Shown: piece by piece, positions 1 to 12,355 of the stretch
How positions within the stretch are numbered: the stretch's first letter is position 1
Layout: each line of letters starts with the position of its first letter
NCBI RefSeq assembly: GCF_963678635.1
Contig: NC_087071.1
Coordinates: 44,317,095 to 44,381,094, forward strand
Source of the DNA: Symsagittifera roscoffensis
Lineage: Eukaryota > Xenacoelomorpha > Acoela > Convolutidae
Direction of reading: 5' to 3'
Length of the DNA stretch: 64,000 nucleotides
The notes under the pieces: generated by a model
What the model saw: the letters and a program-made list of their open reading frames with translations, nothing else
What the model was told of the DNA's origin: nothing
Database searches by the model: none
Made by a program: the position numbers and the translations under genes

Positions 1-710
1 TAGCGCAATTTTAGCTTTTTGTAATTTTAATTTTGCTTTAAAGGTTTATTCAGCTTTTTGGTGCAATCTGTTTCAAGTTTACCAATGCGACGGTGTTTTA
101 GCGCGTGCATTTTCTTTGACTCAAATCAATTGACTCTTACCGTAATTGAATTTGATTTATTCTGCAGCGTTTTATCTGATTTAAATGACATCGATATTAA
201 ACACAACCTCCAAATTTACAACTGAGATTTAATTTCTCTTGGTCCAAACTTATTTTCAGAGGACTACCTGATGCCAGAAAGACCGGATGACCTAAAATAG
301 TTATAAAATTTAAAAATTGAGTTTTTCGCTAATCGTGCGATTCGTAGAAGATTTATGAGAGGCTCTGAGGCCTGTCTAAGCATGGTCAGTTCCTATTCCC
401 CCATTTTTTTTCGTCTAGAACTTTCACTCTTTCGTCTAGAAACCGATCAGGCTGTGGTAGACCTGAAGCTAGAGGTCAAGTGAGAGCTAATCATCACATA
501 CTATTATTGATAGGTCCGGGGATCAATTACACGGACTGACGCGCTCAAAATCAACGCCTTTCCACTAGGCTGAAAGCTTCTGGAAAATTAATCTACCCAT
601 ACTGGAGTTTCATGGGAAATAATCAATTTGAATGGATTCCCTCACCAGAATTTCATGGATAAAAATCGATTAAAATGGAAAATTGTTGTTTAAACTATAG
701 TCATTACAAT
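1..710. other. AT-rich intergenic DNA
   Basis: No coding region or RNA gene is recognisable. The one notable item is a 43-bp segment at 445-487 that recurs in inverted orientation at 22893-22936 with about three mismatches. Otherwise the stretch is ordinary AT-rich sequence. Confidence 0.6.
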
Positions 711-978
711 CAGAGGTGGATCTAGGACTTTCTCGAAGGGGGGCGGATTTTCCAAAAAAATTACTTCAAAAATTTTGTCGACCTTTTGTTAGGTCGCACT
801 AAAAAGACCTTGTTTTAGCCAAATTGTCTGCGCCGCAAGCAAAATTTTGAAAAAACAGGCCAAAAAGGCGTTTTAGGCTATTATTGAACATTTTGACCAA
901 AAACTAGCGTTCCTTCGGCGCTCGCTTCCCTCAAATTTAGTATAAATTGGTACCAAAGGCGCCTTTAGAAAAATGTAG
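711..978 (+). mobile_element. hAT-type MITE, truncated copy
   Basis: It begins with CAGAGGTGGATCTAGG, a variant of the family terminus CAGGGGCGGATCTAGG. It then follows the family consensus seen at 19369-19795: a GGGGGGCGGATTTT block, GGTCG...AAA, TCTGCGCCGCA and CGCCTTTAGAAAAATG. The right end of the family (AATCCGCCCCTG) is missing, so the copy is truncated on that side. It has no coding capacity. The superfamily call rests on the terminus type and on the 8-bp target duplications at sister copies in this window. Confidence 0.65.
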
Positions 979-3772
979 AAACTTTAATAAAATCTTAGAA
1001 ACACTGCTATAAAAAACTTCGATTAATTTAAAAATACCCAGAGGAACGTTATAAATATTTAGAACTCCACAACAATACTCTAAATACAGATGTTTTAAAA
1101 TATCCTTCGCCGAGTGGCTTTTTTCTGCTGGTAACATTGATTGTTAATACAATAGAGAACCAATTTGTTTCCACTGTTAGTTTTCTGAGTATACTTTCCA
1201 CCATTGGATTTTTGATGATTTTTATTTGAGTGCTAATTTTATTTGCTGAAGATTATACCACTGTCAAAATTATATCATTGTTTATCGCTGTTTTTGTTCC
1301 GACTTTCGATACGAAAGTAACGGAATATTTGTGCTCGGGGTGGTTTTTTTTTCTTCAGACAAATTTCGACTTTTTAACTTGCCATTTTTGACGAAATTTT
1401 TTTTTATCATTCGAAAGCTATTGTTGTCCTGAGCTTAAATTCGAAAAGATATTTCACCTTTGATCACTTTTCGTTAAGTTATGAGGGTTTTAAGATTGCC
1501 ATTTTGGCCAGTTTGGGACAATTAACGCGCGATATAATTCGCGCTATTAACGCGTAAGCGTAGATTTGATCCGTCTTAGAAATCGTTCCAAATTGGTTGA
1601 AAGAAGCTTATTTGCCAGAATTGATTTGTTAATAGCAGCGAAATTTATCACTTTATACTTAATATGGCGTGTGGGGGATGATTTTCAAAGAAAAATTTTT
1701 AAATTTTAGAAAAAGAAACTTTTTCATTTTATTTTGTTTCATTAAATTTTTTTATGTTGTTTATGTTATTACTGCTCCATAAACGCTAAAAGGCAGTCGG
1801 AACTTACAGGGTTTCGCCCTGATACGAGCAGTCTTGTTCTATTTTAGGCTTGACTATCGCCTCAGTTTCAAGGCTTCAAACTTTTTAGCTACTTCGATTT
1901 TCGGGGGACTGTAGTTTGAAGTATTAAACTTGTTACGTTTCGTAAGTGAACACACTGCTGATTAAATTTTCCGGACAAAACACACAAAGTTTGAAATCTA
2001 AAATGCGTTTTTCTCAAATCGAATCAACTTATGGTGAAAAATGATGGCGGCAAAACTTGCATAAAATTTTAGCAGAAATATTTTGTGCAATTTGTTTTGC
2101 AAAATTCGGGCCAATATTTTCACCCTATATTGAATCAATTTTGGCTTATTTAGTCAATTAATCAGCAATTACGACAACAACGTTAAGCAAAAATAAGAAG
2201 GCTGTTATCTCAAAAAAATGAGCAAAACGCTTCCAATTGTTTTCCAATAAAAACTTGTTTCTTTTTGAAGTGCAAATATTATTTTTTTGTTCTGTTCAGC
2301 AATAAATTTTTTATTTATATACAAATTAGAAGATTATAGGTTTCTTAAACTATGTTGGGCTACATAGGAATCATTTGATATAGTTTTCTCAGCAACTGAT
2401 CTGTTGCTCTGGAGAAAACGTTGCTGGGTTTAAAAAAAAGCCAAAAAAAGATAGTTTTGGGGTCAGGTTTGAGCCCAAGTTTTGCAAAAATAATGCACCA
2501 TATTAATTCCGCCTAAATACTAAGCAAGTTTTTTCACATAGTTCATTCACTTAAAATTAAAATTGAGACAAAATTTGTTTTAAATTTAAAGTTTTATTTG
2601 TTGTGTCCGGATAATTTCAATCAGCACTGTATGTGCGTGTTTATTTCTAACCATCCTATGAAATTGAACAAGAAATGATGTCCATGATTTCCATATTTTT
2701 GGTTTTTTCTGCCTTTTTTCTTCCTCCCTATTAGTTGTGAACAAATTGAAGCAAGGTCTTGCACACATCTTTTCAGAATACAAAAAGTCTGTTGTTTTGA
2801 TTCAACCGAATCAAGAATAGTTGCATAATGAACATTTCCACACACATGTGAGAAGTTTACAATAGTATTGGTTTTTGATCGAAGACTCTTCGAGATCTTA
2901 TCATATAGGCTAATAACTATTAGAAAAAAATGGGTTCTTTTAAGATTTACTACTCAATGATTTTGGACTGAGTTAGCATTCCCCCTAAACCTCACAAAAA
3001 GAGGTCTATTAATTTGCTCCTTAGAAGTTTTACCTGATTTGAGTCAGTACAATATGAAAATTTTCTCTTCAAATGAAGAAATAATGATTCTAAGAAACAA
3101 ATTTGAAATCAAAATTGCCAATAGTCGATCAAAATTAATAAACTAACCGTTGGTCTGATAAAATTAATACAAATAGCTTGGGCAGAAAACAATACGATTC
3201 TCATAATTTAACGTTTACTTGACCTTTTGGCCAAGATTGGGCTGATACGTTTTGAATTGTTCCAATTAAATCTCTAACTCTGATTCGCTCAAGATTGTAC
3301 CAAAAATTTTTGAGGGATGTAGAAAATAGCATATAGATAAAAAAGCATAAATTTTTGCTAGCTTTATTCACGTGTTGTCGCGAGATTTTTGTTATTAAAT
3401 TAGCAAATCTGGAAGAGCAATACATATCTTGGTTCTGAATGAACCGGATGAAATTTTCAGCATGGCCATTTAGTGGCAGACTTATGACTATTCATTCATT
3501 TTCACTAAATTTTTAACAAAAACTGAATAAAAGCTAAATCAATTCTTTTTCTGCTCTTTTACAACCCAATTTCTGATATAAGCTAATGAGACCAGTAGCA
3601 GGAATGTTATCGATAGTATAAGTATCATCAAGTCTGATTGGTTAAAATGTAATTGATCATTTTTTCAAAAATTTCAAATTTTTATGCTGTTTTATCTTAA
3701 TGCTAAAGATACGGTCCCCAGTATTCGGTGACATACAGTAAATAGAAGGCATAGAATTATAAAATTGTTGAA
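979..3772. other. AT-rich intergenic DNA
   Basis: This is nearly 2.8 kb of low-complexity AT-rich sequence. Several short open frames on the minus strand (for example 2586-2845 and 3201-3425) have no motif I can place. A weak resemblance of the 2590-2960 minus strand to the C-terminal end of a LINE reverse transcriptase was noted but not accepted. Confidence 0.5.
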
Positions 3773-4714
3773 ATCCCACATTTAAGAAAAGTGAAAACCA
3801 ATCGTTTATAATGGATTTTCGTGGTCTAAAAAGTTGTAAATATAATCGATTCCCATGTTACGTTCAGGCAACAAAATTGGACTAAAAATGGATTTAAATC
3901 CATTTTTTCTCGCCAAAGAAAATGCATTATAATTCAATTGGAATCCATTATAATGGATTTTATAATAAGTAGGATATCATATTAAAATGTTTTTTTTTCC
4001 ATTTTATTTTTGTTTCGCGCATCGTGCAAAATTTTGCAAGAATTTCTTCATTTATCAAGTGAGTTATGCGGAAACTTTCAAAGCGAGTGTACGGCCTAAT
4101 CCATTTCTAAACCTAAACTAAAATTGCAAAAGAATACGTTAAGCTCTTCCGCCCCCCCCCCCCCCCCCCTCAACGTTTGCCACTTTGCTCCCCTTCAATC
4201 CCCCTAACGGGGGGGAGGGGGAGGGTTTGTAAATGGGCAAACGCTGGGGGGGGGGGGGGGGGTTAATGGAAGAGGGATTAGTCCAACTTCAATTTTACCC
4301 CCCCCCCCAAAGTTGTTAACAATTTAACAAAATTGTTGAAAGGAACAAAATTCAGTTTCTGAGTAACAAAAAAAAGTAACAAAAATATCTCAGTCAGGCA
4401 GAAAAAAATTAAATTGACAAGTAACCAACGTAAGCAACTTTAGTTTAAAACGTAGAAAAGACTTTATGTTCGTTGAAATTCGCATCTCAGTAGAGTGAAA
4501 AAAAAATCGATTTTAATTTAGTTTCATTGTCAGTGTCCACAAAAGTAAAAAAAAATTGATTATAATGGATGAAAAAAGATTTTGTTGTCTCGAAAAATAG
4601 TAATAATATAATCCATTTTTAATTGATTATAATCTAATTATTTTCACTTTTGTGGACACTGACAAGTAAACTCAATTATAATCGATTTTTATTCATGGAA
4701 CTCCAATGCGGGAT
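3773..4714. mobile_element. Foldback/MITE-like DNA transposon, copy 1
   Basis: The ends are inverted repeats, ATCCCACATT on the left and AATGCGGGAT on the right (one mismatch). The body matches a second copy at 10045-11136: a left block with alternating ATTATAATGGAT and AATCGATT motifs, a central run of C and G homopolymers, and a right block with a long hairpin whose arms carry TCAGTGTCCACAAAAGT and its complement (about 4526-4665). No open reading frame is credible, so it is non-autonomous. The superfamily is not determined, because terminal length and target duplication are too short to decide. Confidence 0.65.
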
Positions 4715-5811
4715 ACTACCCTCAAACTTTAATGGTAGTTGCAAAAGTTGAATATATTTATCCATAATTTTTTTTTCAATTTATAAAAGTGTAACGTAAA
4801 ATGGCGACAAATAAAAAAGTTGCCAAAACTTTAGGGGCTTAAAGTTGACATTAAATTATAAGGTATTTTCACTCTATAAAATTTTTTATTGTGTTTTTGG
4901 GGCTGATGCGCCATAATTTATCATTTTTTTTGAATTTTATTTATATTAAGAGAATTAGTATACAATAACCAGAAGTTAGTGTTGTTTGTAATGCTTTTTT
5001 AAAACCATGTGTTTTACCTATTTGCGCAGAGTTCAACTGTTACTGTGAATTTGTAGTTATTTTACCTTGAATAGTAGCCAAGGGAAGACATAACTCGTCC
5101 TCAATTATTATGTTTCACTTAGTTTATTATCATCACGTTTTATTTTCTTGTTGAAAAATGAAAATGTTTTTACGTTGAAACAACTAAACAGTTGAAACAG
5201 GAAAACTGCTGATAATTTTAAAGGGCTGTGGTTATAATAAGCCATCATATTTAGCGTGTTCATTGATATTTAAGACATAAGCACGAACGAAAATTTTTAT
5301 CATCTTCCGCTTAGCTTTAACCAACAAATTATCCTAAACTTACAGCCTTTTTACTGCATTTCGCCTACGATCCTCCTTAAATTTTTTGAGATTATTGTAC
5401 GATTATTATTCAGGTTTGAGTTTAAAGAAAGTTCAAATTTATCTGTGCTAAAAATCATAGCTGTGATTAATATCCTAAAATGAGTTTATAGACACTTTTG
5501 AGCCGAATTTTTTTTTATTTTTTACGGACCGATTTTAACGAAAAACAGGACTGCTCAGATCAGAATTGCTCAGAATTTTTTTGAACAAAAAACACCAGAA
5601 GTTTGGAAAAAGTTGTATCAAGAATAGACGATTTCTGATATCGAGATATGAAAGGATATTTGTAACTAAAGCAAATGCTAGTTTTGAGATTTCGAAGTAC
5701 TGTAAAGTTGCACATGGAGTAATGATTTGCTCTGCACTTTCAATCCAGAAAAGCTGATAAAAAACGTTTTTGGAACAGACTGTTTTAGCAATCTGTAGAA
5801 ACCGTTTTAGC
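4715..5811. other. Intergenic DNA
   Basis: Nothing recognisable. The open frame on the minus strand across 5535-5918 runs into the neighbouring MITE and looks fortuitous. Confidence 0.5.
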
Positions 5812-6020
5812 AGGGGCAGATTTAGGGGGGGCCGACGATCCCCTCTTTGAACTATTTCAAGATATCCACTTTTGGCTAACGGAGCCCAAAATTTTTCTAA
5901 AGGCGCCTTTGGCGCCAATATATACTAATTTTGATGGGGGAGCGCTTTTTTGGCCTCTTTTTTTCAAAATTTTGCCTGCAGTTCAAATTGGTTGATCTTA
6001 AAAAAATCGAGTATACCGTA
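5812..6020 (-). mobile_element. hAT-type MITE, reverse-oriented partial copy
   Basis: It starts with CAGGGGCAGATTTAGGGGGG, the reverse-orientation terminus of the family. It contains the family signature CTAAAGGCGCCTTTGGCGCC followed by the poly-G/GCGC block. The other terminus has decayed beyond recognition near 6000-6020, so that boundary is approximate. Confidence 0.6.
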
Positions 6021-6136
6021 AGTAATGCAAAATGATTTCACACTTGGCCAAATAATTTTGCAACATTTTTTACAGAAAATTCGTTCCTTATAACTGAAGA
6101 AAAATTGAATAATGGATTCTAATCAATTGGGTTGTC

Positions 6137-6392
6137 CAAGGGCAGATCGAGGATTTTCTCGTGAGGGGCAGGTTCTTAAAAAGTGGTATATATTGGTGTA
6201 TATTGGCGCCAAAGGCGCCTTTAGAAAAATGTTAGGGCTGGTCGGCCTAAAATGGATGTCACAAAATAATACAAAAGGGGCGGGGCGGACTCTTTGTTTG
6301 GTGAAGTGGTCTAATACTTACGGAGGGGAGAAGAATACGTCCGCCAATTCATTCTCCAGCCCCCCCCCCCCCCCGCCCCAAATCCAGCCGTG
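6137..6392 (+). mobile_element. hAT-type MITE with near-perfect 8-bp target duplication
   Basis: The left end CAAGGGCAGATCGAGG and right end AATCCAGCCGTG match the family termini CAGGGGCGGATCTAGG and AATCCGCCCCTG. The flanks are GGGTTGTC (6129-6136) and GCGTTGTC (6393-6400), a 7/8 match expected of an aged hAT target duplication. The internal GCGCCAAAGGCGCCTTTAG palindrome and long poly-C tract are also shared. It is shorter than the 19369 copy (256 against 427 bp) and non-coding. Confidence 0.72.
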
Positions 6393-7099
6393 GCGTTGTC
6401 CTAAAGTGTAATAATTTTAAGATTTTTGGTTAAAAATTATTTAAAATCAAAATTTATCCATTGAATTCAACCGCGGATGGTTTGAACTAGTCATTACAAC
6501 AGTTTCTCTCCGCTGACAAGTCGTCATTTAAAAAAAAGTTAAAAATACGTCATTTTTTTCTCGATTTTAGAAAATTTCATTTGGTTTTCGAATCATGACT
6601 GAAAAGGTTTTCATATGTTGCCATACTCGATACCACTCATGCGGTCTTCAAAGTACTCGAAACGGGTGAAAAGAAACCTCTCTAGGTTGTACTTCCTTCC
6701 CCTTTCGTGAAGTGGTCGGCCGGGAGAATAATTGACGCCTTGAGTATTTTAGTTGCAGCAGACTAGATTAGATAATCGAAAAATTGCAAAGAACAGGTCT
6801 GTGTATAATTTGTGAAAACAATTAAGTGAATTTGAAAAGCGTTTGGCTATTGTTACTTTTTGGGAAAAATTGTTCGATTGTTCGTAAATAAATTATTGAT
6901 TGTGTCTTTGGTAAATTGAATTAAGAAGTAAAAGGTCCTTCTTCATCGGTTGAAAAAATAAGGAAACAACTGTAGGCTTGAAAGTTTTAGATAATCATGA
7001 TGGATACCAAATTATAAAATCCAATCACTTTTTTTTGTATTTTCAATCGATTTTTCGAGATGAATACATCGGGGTGAAGGTGGGTATCCACAGTTGTCT

Positions 7100-7245
7100 C
7101 GATGGGGGGGGGGGATTTTGAATAAAATTTCTAAGGATTTTGTTGATTTACTTTAAGGCCGACCAAATTGACTTTCTGAGCGTTCCAAAAACACTAAAAG
7201 ATTCAATCTGGCCGGATTTTTCTGCGCCGAAAGGCTGCAACTATG
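7100..7245 (+). mobile_element. Fragment of the hAT-type MITE
   Basis: The series GGCCGACCAAATTGACTTT, GAGC and TTTTTCTGCGCCG follows the same order and spacing as the corresponding segment of the complete MITE at 19369-19795. Neither terminus is preserved, so boundaries are approximate. Confidence 0.4.
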
Positions 7246-8606
7246 TTCAAAAAAACGATTGAAAAAAGTGTTTTGGGTGCCCGTTGTTTTTACAGACTGG
7301 CATTTTTCCTGTTTTTCAAAATATATTGTGGAAGACTTTTTTAAACCGGTTTTCACCGATTTTTTAGATTTATATTGACTTTGATTTTTGACATCCATTT
7401 TTATAGGTTTTTCTGCACTTTTTTCGGTCTTTTCACAATGGAATGGTATAACGTCATGATCTCAGCAGTCAATCCGCGCTTTAAAAACATTGGGAAAAAG
7501 TTAAACTCTTTTGTTTTATTCCCAATTTTTCATCTAATCGATTTTTCTCCAACAAATGGTTCTTTGTGGAAAATTGAATGGAAATTCGCATCTTTGCATG
7601 TTTGATTGAATTATAGATTTGGGAAAAGTCAAATTGAAAGCTATCATTTTTGGACAGGTCGATTTCTTTGAATTGATTTTTTCACCATATTCTCTCTAAC
7701 TTACTTCAGGGTTTAAGATGTAAGTGCCAAGTGAATCCAGTAATCACGAGTAGACTATATATTTTTCCACCTCAATCTATATTCCTTTAAGTTACTTCAG
7801 CAAGGGTGAAAATTTTCAGCAAAGTAGATAATCAAGTCATCATATCTCAATCGCCTGCAGTTATTACAAGACGACCAACTTTATTAGCTTTTTTGAGGGT
7901 TTCCTAAAATTCCTAAATCAACATTCATTCTTGGTGTCCTGGTCCAGATAAAGATGCATCCCGTAATTAAAGTATTTAAAAAAATGGAGATTCTTTCCTT
8001 GCATTAATTCAAATAAATTCATTTTACGCCAAAAGGTAGTCATTCCAGTAGATTATAATTTTGGTTAATCAGTTATTTAATCTTGCTTATTTCAAGGAAG
8101 CAAATCGGATGAAAAAATATAATTTGGTCACCACGTTTTTCCCTGTTATTTTTTTGCTTCTGCAAAAAATTAATTATCCACGCCTAGTTTTAAACATGAA
8201 CTACTTTATCGGTTTTATACACGTCTGATTGATTTTAGCGCAAAAAATGGAACAAATTGGTAACAAAAAACGGAACAAAAATGGATTTTCTTGTTGAAGA
8301 AATTTTTACTTAACGTCAAATTTCTACCCGCTTGTGTTTATTAAATTCAGTCTAGTTACCTTTATTGCACGGTTTGATGATTAAAGCTTCAAAAGTGGAT
8401 GCTCCAATTTTCAGTCTGAAGAATGCAAAAAAAAGTGTTCTGATCTTTTTCGCTTTGTCGTGTTAACTATTTGATGAAAGTTTTCAAAGAGCGAAAAACT
8501 CATTTTTTCTGAATTTACATAATTGTTTGTTGTTACAACCTTACTTGTTACGCTTCACGATTACTGTTCAAGAGTTACTAGCTGAAATTTCGGATGGTTT
8601 CCAAGA
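7246..8606. other. Intergenic DNA
   Basis: AT-rich sequence with no recognisable gene, repeat boundary or RNA. The open frames at 7153-7398 and 7375-7605 have no motif support. Confidence 0.5.
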
Positions 8607-8732
8607 ATGATGATATCGGAGAAACACGAGCTTGTGCTGTACAGTATTCTGTTCGCATGGATGATGTTTTTTGGCATTTTTATCATCACTGTCGCTTTAA
8701 TATCAGGGATCTTTCAACCATACATCAAATGA
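8607..8732 (+). CDS. Candidate small transmembrane peptide (41 aa)
   Basis: A tandem ATG-ATG opens a 41-residue frame ending in TGA. Residues 1-9 are polar and charged (MMISEKHEL). Residues 10-36 form one strongly hydrophobic helix containing LFAWMMFFGIFIITVALI, and the tail QPYIK is short and basic. This is the layout of a single-pass membrane micropeptide or small subunit. I do not recognise a family. An overlapping frame is also open here for about 50 codons, no promoter or splice evidence was found, and hydrophobic frames arise easily in AT-rich DNA. The call is therefore tentative. Confidence 0.25.
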   Translation: MMISEKHELVLYSILFAWMMFFGIFIITVALISGIFQPYIK

Positions 8733-10044
8733 AACAAATTTAGGTAATTTTTTTGTCAAAAAGATAAATGTCTTTTTTTCGTATGAATCCTTTCTCATTT
8801 AAAGAAACCAACATTTTTGCTATAGGCAGCAAAACTTTTGCCTAGTTTTGATGAGAAATTTCATTGGGTTGGATTAATTTTTGTTCAAAGCATCTTTCCG
8901 TTGTTTAGCGAATTTTCACTGACTTTTATGCTGAACAAGCTTAAATTGTGCTAATTTAGTCTAGCCGGATGAAACGAATAAGAACAACATTTTCAGAATA
9001 TTTTTTTCTGAAATTCGGGTAATTATGGTCTAAAATGGTCAGGATGAAAATGGAGTTTTTCCAGCTTTTTTGAGTGCAATTTTGTTCGGTTATTTTTTAT
9101 GTGTTTGAAAAATCCATTAAAACGGGTCAATTGAGGCGTGAATCTTGTGCTTTTTAAACTTGTTATTTTACTTGTTTTATCAATTTTACTTAAATAATTT
9201 ACCCTCTGTTTCCCTCCCTGTTTATGAAGTAAAAACCCGTTTTAATAAATGACCCGTTTTAATGATGTTATTTTAGTTTAAAGTTTTTCGAAATGAATTG
9301 CATCATAAAAAACTGACACAATTCCGAACATCTTTTTTGTCCCCATCATTTTAATCCAAAAATAACCGAAATTGAAAGAAACGAGTTTGAAAATTTTATT
9401 TTAGATAGTTTCATCCGGTTATCCGGTTATATTTAATCAGCACTTTAGAAACTTCGCGCCCTGAGTATAATGGATGTTAAAAAATTAAATTGGATATCCG
9501 ATACAAAAATAATTCATTATAATCGATTACGGATATCATTATAATCGATTAAAGTAATTATATTGTCACTATAATTGATTGTTTTTTTTGGGGGGTGGGG
9601 GGGGAGGGGCATTATAAATGATTCTAATTCAGTATTTTGCAACTAAGTTGATTATTTCTTTCAAGTTAATCCATTATAATAGATTACTTTTGAAAATATT
9701 GGTTTTCAATCCACCTTTCTAATCAATTAAAACTCATTTTTTTAGAACTAAAATCAATTATTTTTCAGAAGTTATAACAAGCAAAAAAGAGGTGAAAATC
9801 AAATACTTTCAACCAACCCCATCCCCAAATTTACTATACCCCCATGATACCACCTTCCAAATCCACCGCCCCCCAAGTTTACCCCGCCATCCAACCCCTC
9901 CCCTCAAGTCACCACCCCGCCCAACCAAGTTTTTTTACCTCACACTAATTCACAATCAGTAAACATGCTGTAGCGAGGGGGAAAAGTTGGTATTAAGCTA
10001 GAGGGGAGGTAAAGTAGGCCAATTTTAACCACCCGCCCCGACCT
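8733..10044. other. Intergenic DNA with fragments of the foldback family
   Basis: Mostly featureless AT-rich DNA. Around 9461-9720 there are clusters of ATTATAATCGATT motifs, a GGGGTGGGG tract, and phrasing like the foldback elements at 3773 and 10045, so this is probably a degraded relative. From 9830 to 10040 a C-rich stretch (CCACCGCCC, CCCGCCATCC) precedes the intact copy. Confidence 0.4.
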
Positions 10045-11136
10045 ACCCGCATTTAAGAAAAGTGAAAACAAATCGATTATAATGGATTTTCGTGGTCAAA
10101 TGTGTTGTATACATAATCGATTCCCATGATACGTTCAGACAACAAAATTGGACTAAAAATGGATTTAAATCCATTTTTTCTTGCCAAAACAAAATGCATT
10201 ATAATTCATTTGGAATCCATTCTAATGGATTTTAAAATAAGTAAGAAATCACATTGAATTAGATTTTTTTCCACTTTATATTTGTTTCGCGCGTCGTGCA
10301 AAATTTTGCGAGAAATTCTGCTTTTATCAAGTGAGTTATGCAGAAACTTTGCAAAGCGAGTGTAGCGCCTAGTCCATTTCTAAACCTAAACTCAAACTGC
10401 AAGAAGATTCCGTTAAGCCCCCCCCCCCCCTAAAAGTTGCCCTTTGCTCCCTTCAATCCCCCTAATGTTTGCCCCTTTGTTCCTCTCACCCCCCCCCCCC
10501 CCCCACTGAACCCCCCACCTGAACACCCCCCACCTGAACAACCTTCCCACATGAAACCACACCCCTCCCCCACTTGAACCAACCCCCCCCCCCTCCCGAC
10601 TTGAACCCCCACTCCCAAACTGTGAACCAAACGTTACTTGAGGGGGGTTGTAAATGGGCAAACGCTAGGGGGGGGGGGGGGTAATGGAAGGGGGATAATC
10701 CTACCTCCAACTTTACAACCCCTCCCGAAGATTCTAATAATTTAACAAAATTGTTGAAAGGAACAAAATTCAGTTTTTGAGTAACATAAAAAAGTAACAA
10801 AAATATCAAAGTTGGGCTTAAAAAAATTAAGTTGAACAATAAGTAACCAACGTAACCAACTTTAGTTTAAAACATAGAAAAGACTTTTTGTGTGTTGAAG
10901 TTCGCATCTCAGAAAAGTGGAAAAAAATCGATTATCTTTCAGCTTCATTGTCAGTGTCCACAAAAGTGAAAAAAAAAATCGATTATAATGGATGAAAAAC
11001 GGATTTTTTTGCCTCAAAAAATAGTAATATTATAATCCATTTTTAATTGATTATAATCAATTTGTTTTCACTTTTGTGCACACTTACAAGAAAACACAAT
11101 TATAATCGATTTTATTCATGGAACGCCAATGCGGGT
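10045..11136. mobile_element. Foldback/MITE-like DNA transposon, copy 2
   Basis: The termini are ACCCGCATT and AATGCGGGT, a perfect 9-bp inverted repeat. Outer blocks are collinear and clearly homologous to the copy at 3773-4714. The central homopurine/homopyrimidine region has expanded to roughly 300 bp of CCCCCACC-type repeats (10418-10720), which accounts for the greater length. Open frames over this region are glycine-rich artefacts of the G tracts, not genes. Confidence 0.68.
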
Positions 11137-11772
11137 GGGTAATCAAAAGGATAAATTCTTACTCGGTAAGTTAATATTTAGTTGCTAACTGCTAAGCACT
11201 TTTTCAGCGGATTCCAAACCCTGCTGTGGGGTAAATTGGGGGAAGAATCGAATGAAAAGTTTTTAAAAATATGAAAGGTAATACATAGCAACTGCATTGA
11301 TCAGGAAATAAGTCAAAATTATACAAATTTGTTAAATTCACCAATAACCTCTCAAAAAATCTCTCATAATTGATTATGTTCAATAATATTGGATTATAAT
11401 GACCTAAAAGTATTAGGATAATAATCCATTTTTACAGAGTTATAATTACTTATTTGGTATTTTCTAGATACTGACTATAAAACGCCATTATAACCGATCA
11501 GTGAGGGTTGTGTTGTTCAGCACAAAATGGAGTGAAAATTTGATAAACCGCAAAAACATGCGTTAACAAAGAAATAGTTCAACCCAATAAATTTTATCAA
11601 CAGAACTCGCAGGTTTTTGCTGCCTATTGCAAAAAGAATGGCTTCAATAACCAATAACCAAAATTTATTAAATGAGAAAGGATTCATAACTACGGAGTTT
11701 AAAGTACATTTTGGCAAATTAGTTTTTTCGTAGATATATACTAGCCTCTCTAGAGTTCTTCGAATAACCTTT
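11137..11772. other. Intergenic DNA next to the LTR element
   Basis: AT-rich DNA with more dispersed ATTATAAT motifs (11366-11510) reminiscent of the foldback family but without its ends. The last five bases (11768-11772, CCTTT) are the left target duplication of the LTR element that follows. Confidence 0.5.
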
Positions 11773-11985
11773 TAAAAAAGAGTTAAGATGTACCACTGGT
11801 AACTAGTGTATCTAACTAAGGTTAAAAGAGAATAAAAGTATTGGTTGAATTAAAACTGACTGTAGTCTAAAAAGAGCAACTAGTGATCCGAAGTCCACTG
11901 GACTTCGTAGAGTTAACATTGACTGGTACGTAATTAGATGATAGAGGTCAAGATTATAACATACTAAAAATACTGAATCACAACA
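11773..11985 (-). repeat. 3' LTR of element 1
   Basis: 213 bp, beginning TGTTGTGATTC on the element strand and matching 18096-18308 over its whole length with about three differences. It is flanked outside by CCTTT and inside by a purine-rich tract. Confidence 0.92.
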
Positions 11986-12355
11986 TTCCCCACTGCACAA
12001 AAATTAATATCTGCCCGCTCATCGATGTAGCCAATATCACACATATACTCCATCTCCCCTCGCTCCACTAGGGCAAAGAAGAAACAAAAAGTAACCACGT
12101 TTAGCACCAATGGATTTTTACAGAGAGTACAAATTACAATGGAGGTGATTATATGGTAATATATACAGGCTACTTACAGGTTTACACAGATATCAACACT
12201 GAATGTACAAAATGATATGTACAACTGGGGTTATGTAGCATTTGGACAATTAAAGCAAACTAACTAAATCACTAACTAGGTAATAAAAAAAAAGTTTTGG
12301 GTTATCCAATGGATAAAAGCTAAAGCAAATACGTAAAATATCATGTTACCATAGA
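11986..12355 (-). other. 3' untranslated segment of element 1
   Basis: About 370 bp between the end of the integrase frame and the 3' LTR. It ends in a purine-rich tract directly against the LTR, the usual place for plus-strand DNA priming. No open frame is present. Confidence 0.6.

Noticed and set aside
2586-2960. Possible LINE reverse-transcriptase tail on the minus strand
   Set aside because: Some phrases (ILDSVESKQQ) recall LINE ends, but no catalytic motif or second conserved block follows.
5535-5918. 127-codon minus-strand frame
   Set aside because: Half of it lies in the hAT-type MITE and the rest in AT-rich DNA. No motif.
10413-10839. Glycine-rich open frames on the minus strand
   Set aside because: They arise from the G/C homopolymer core of the foldback transposon and show no codon structure.
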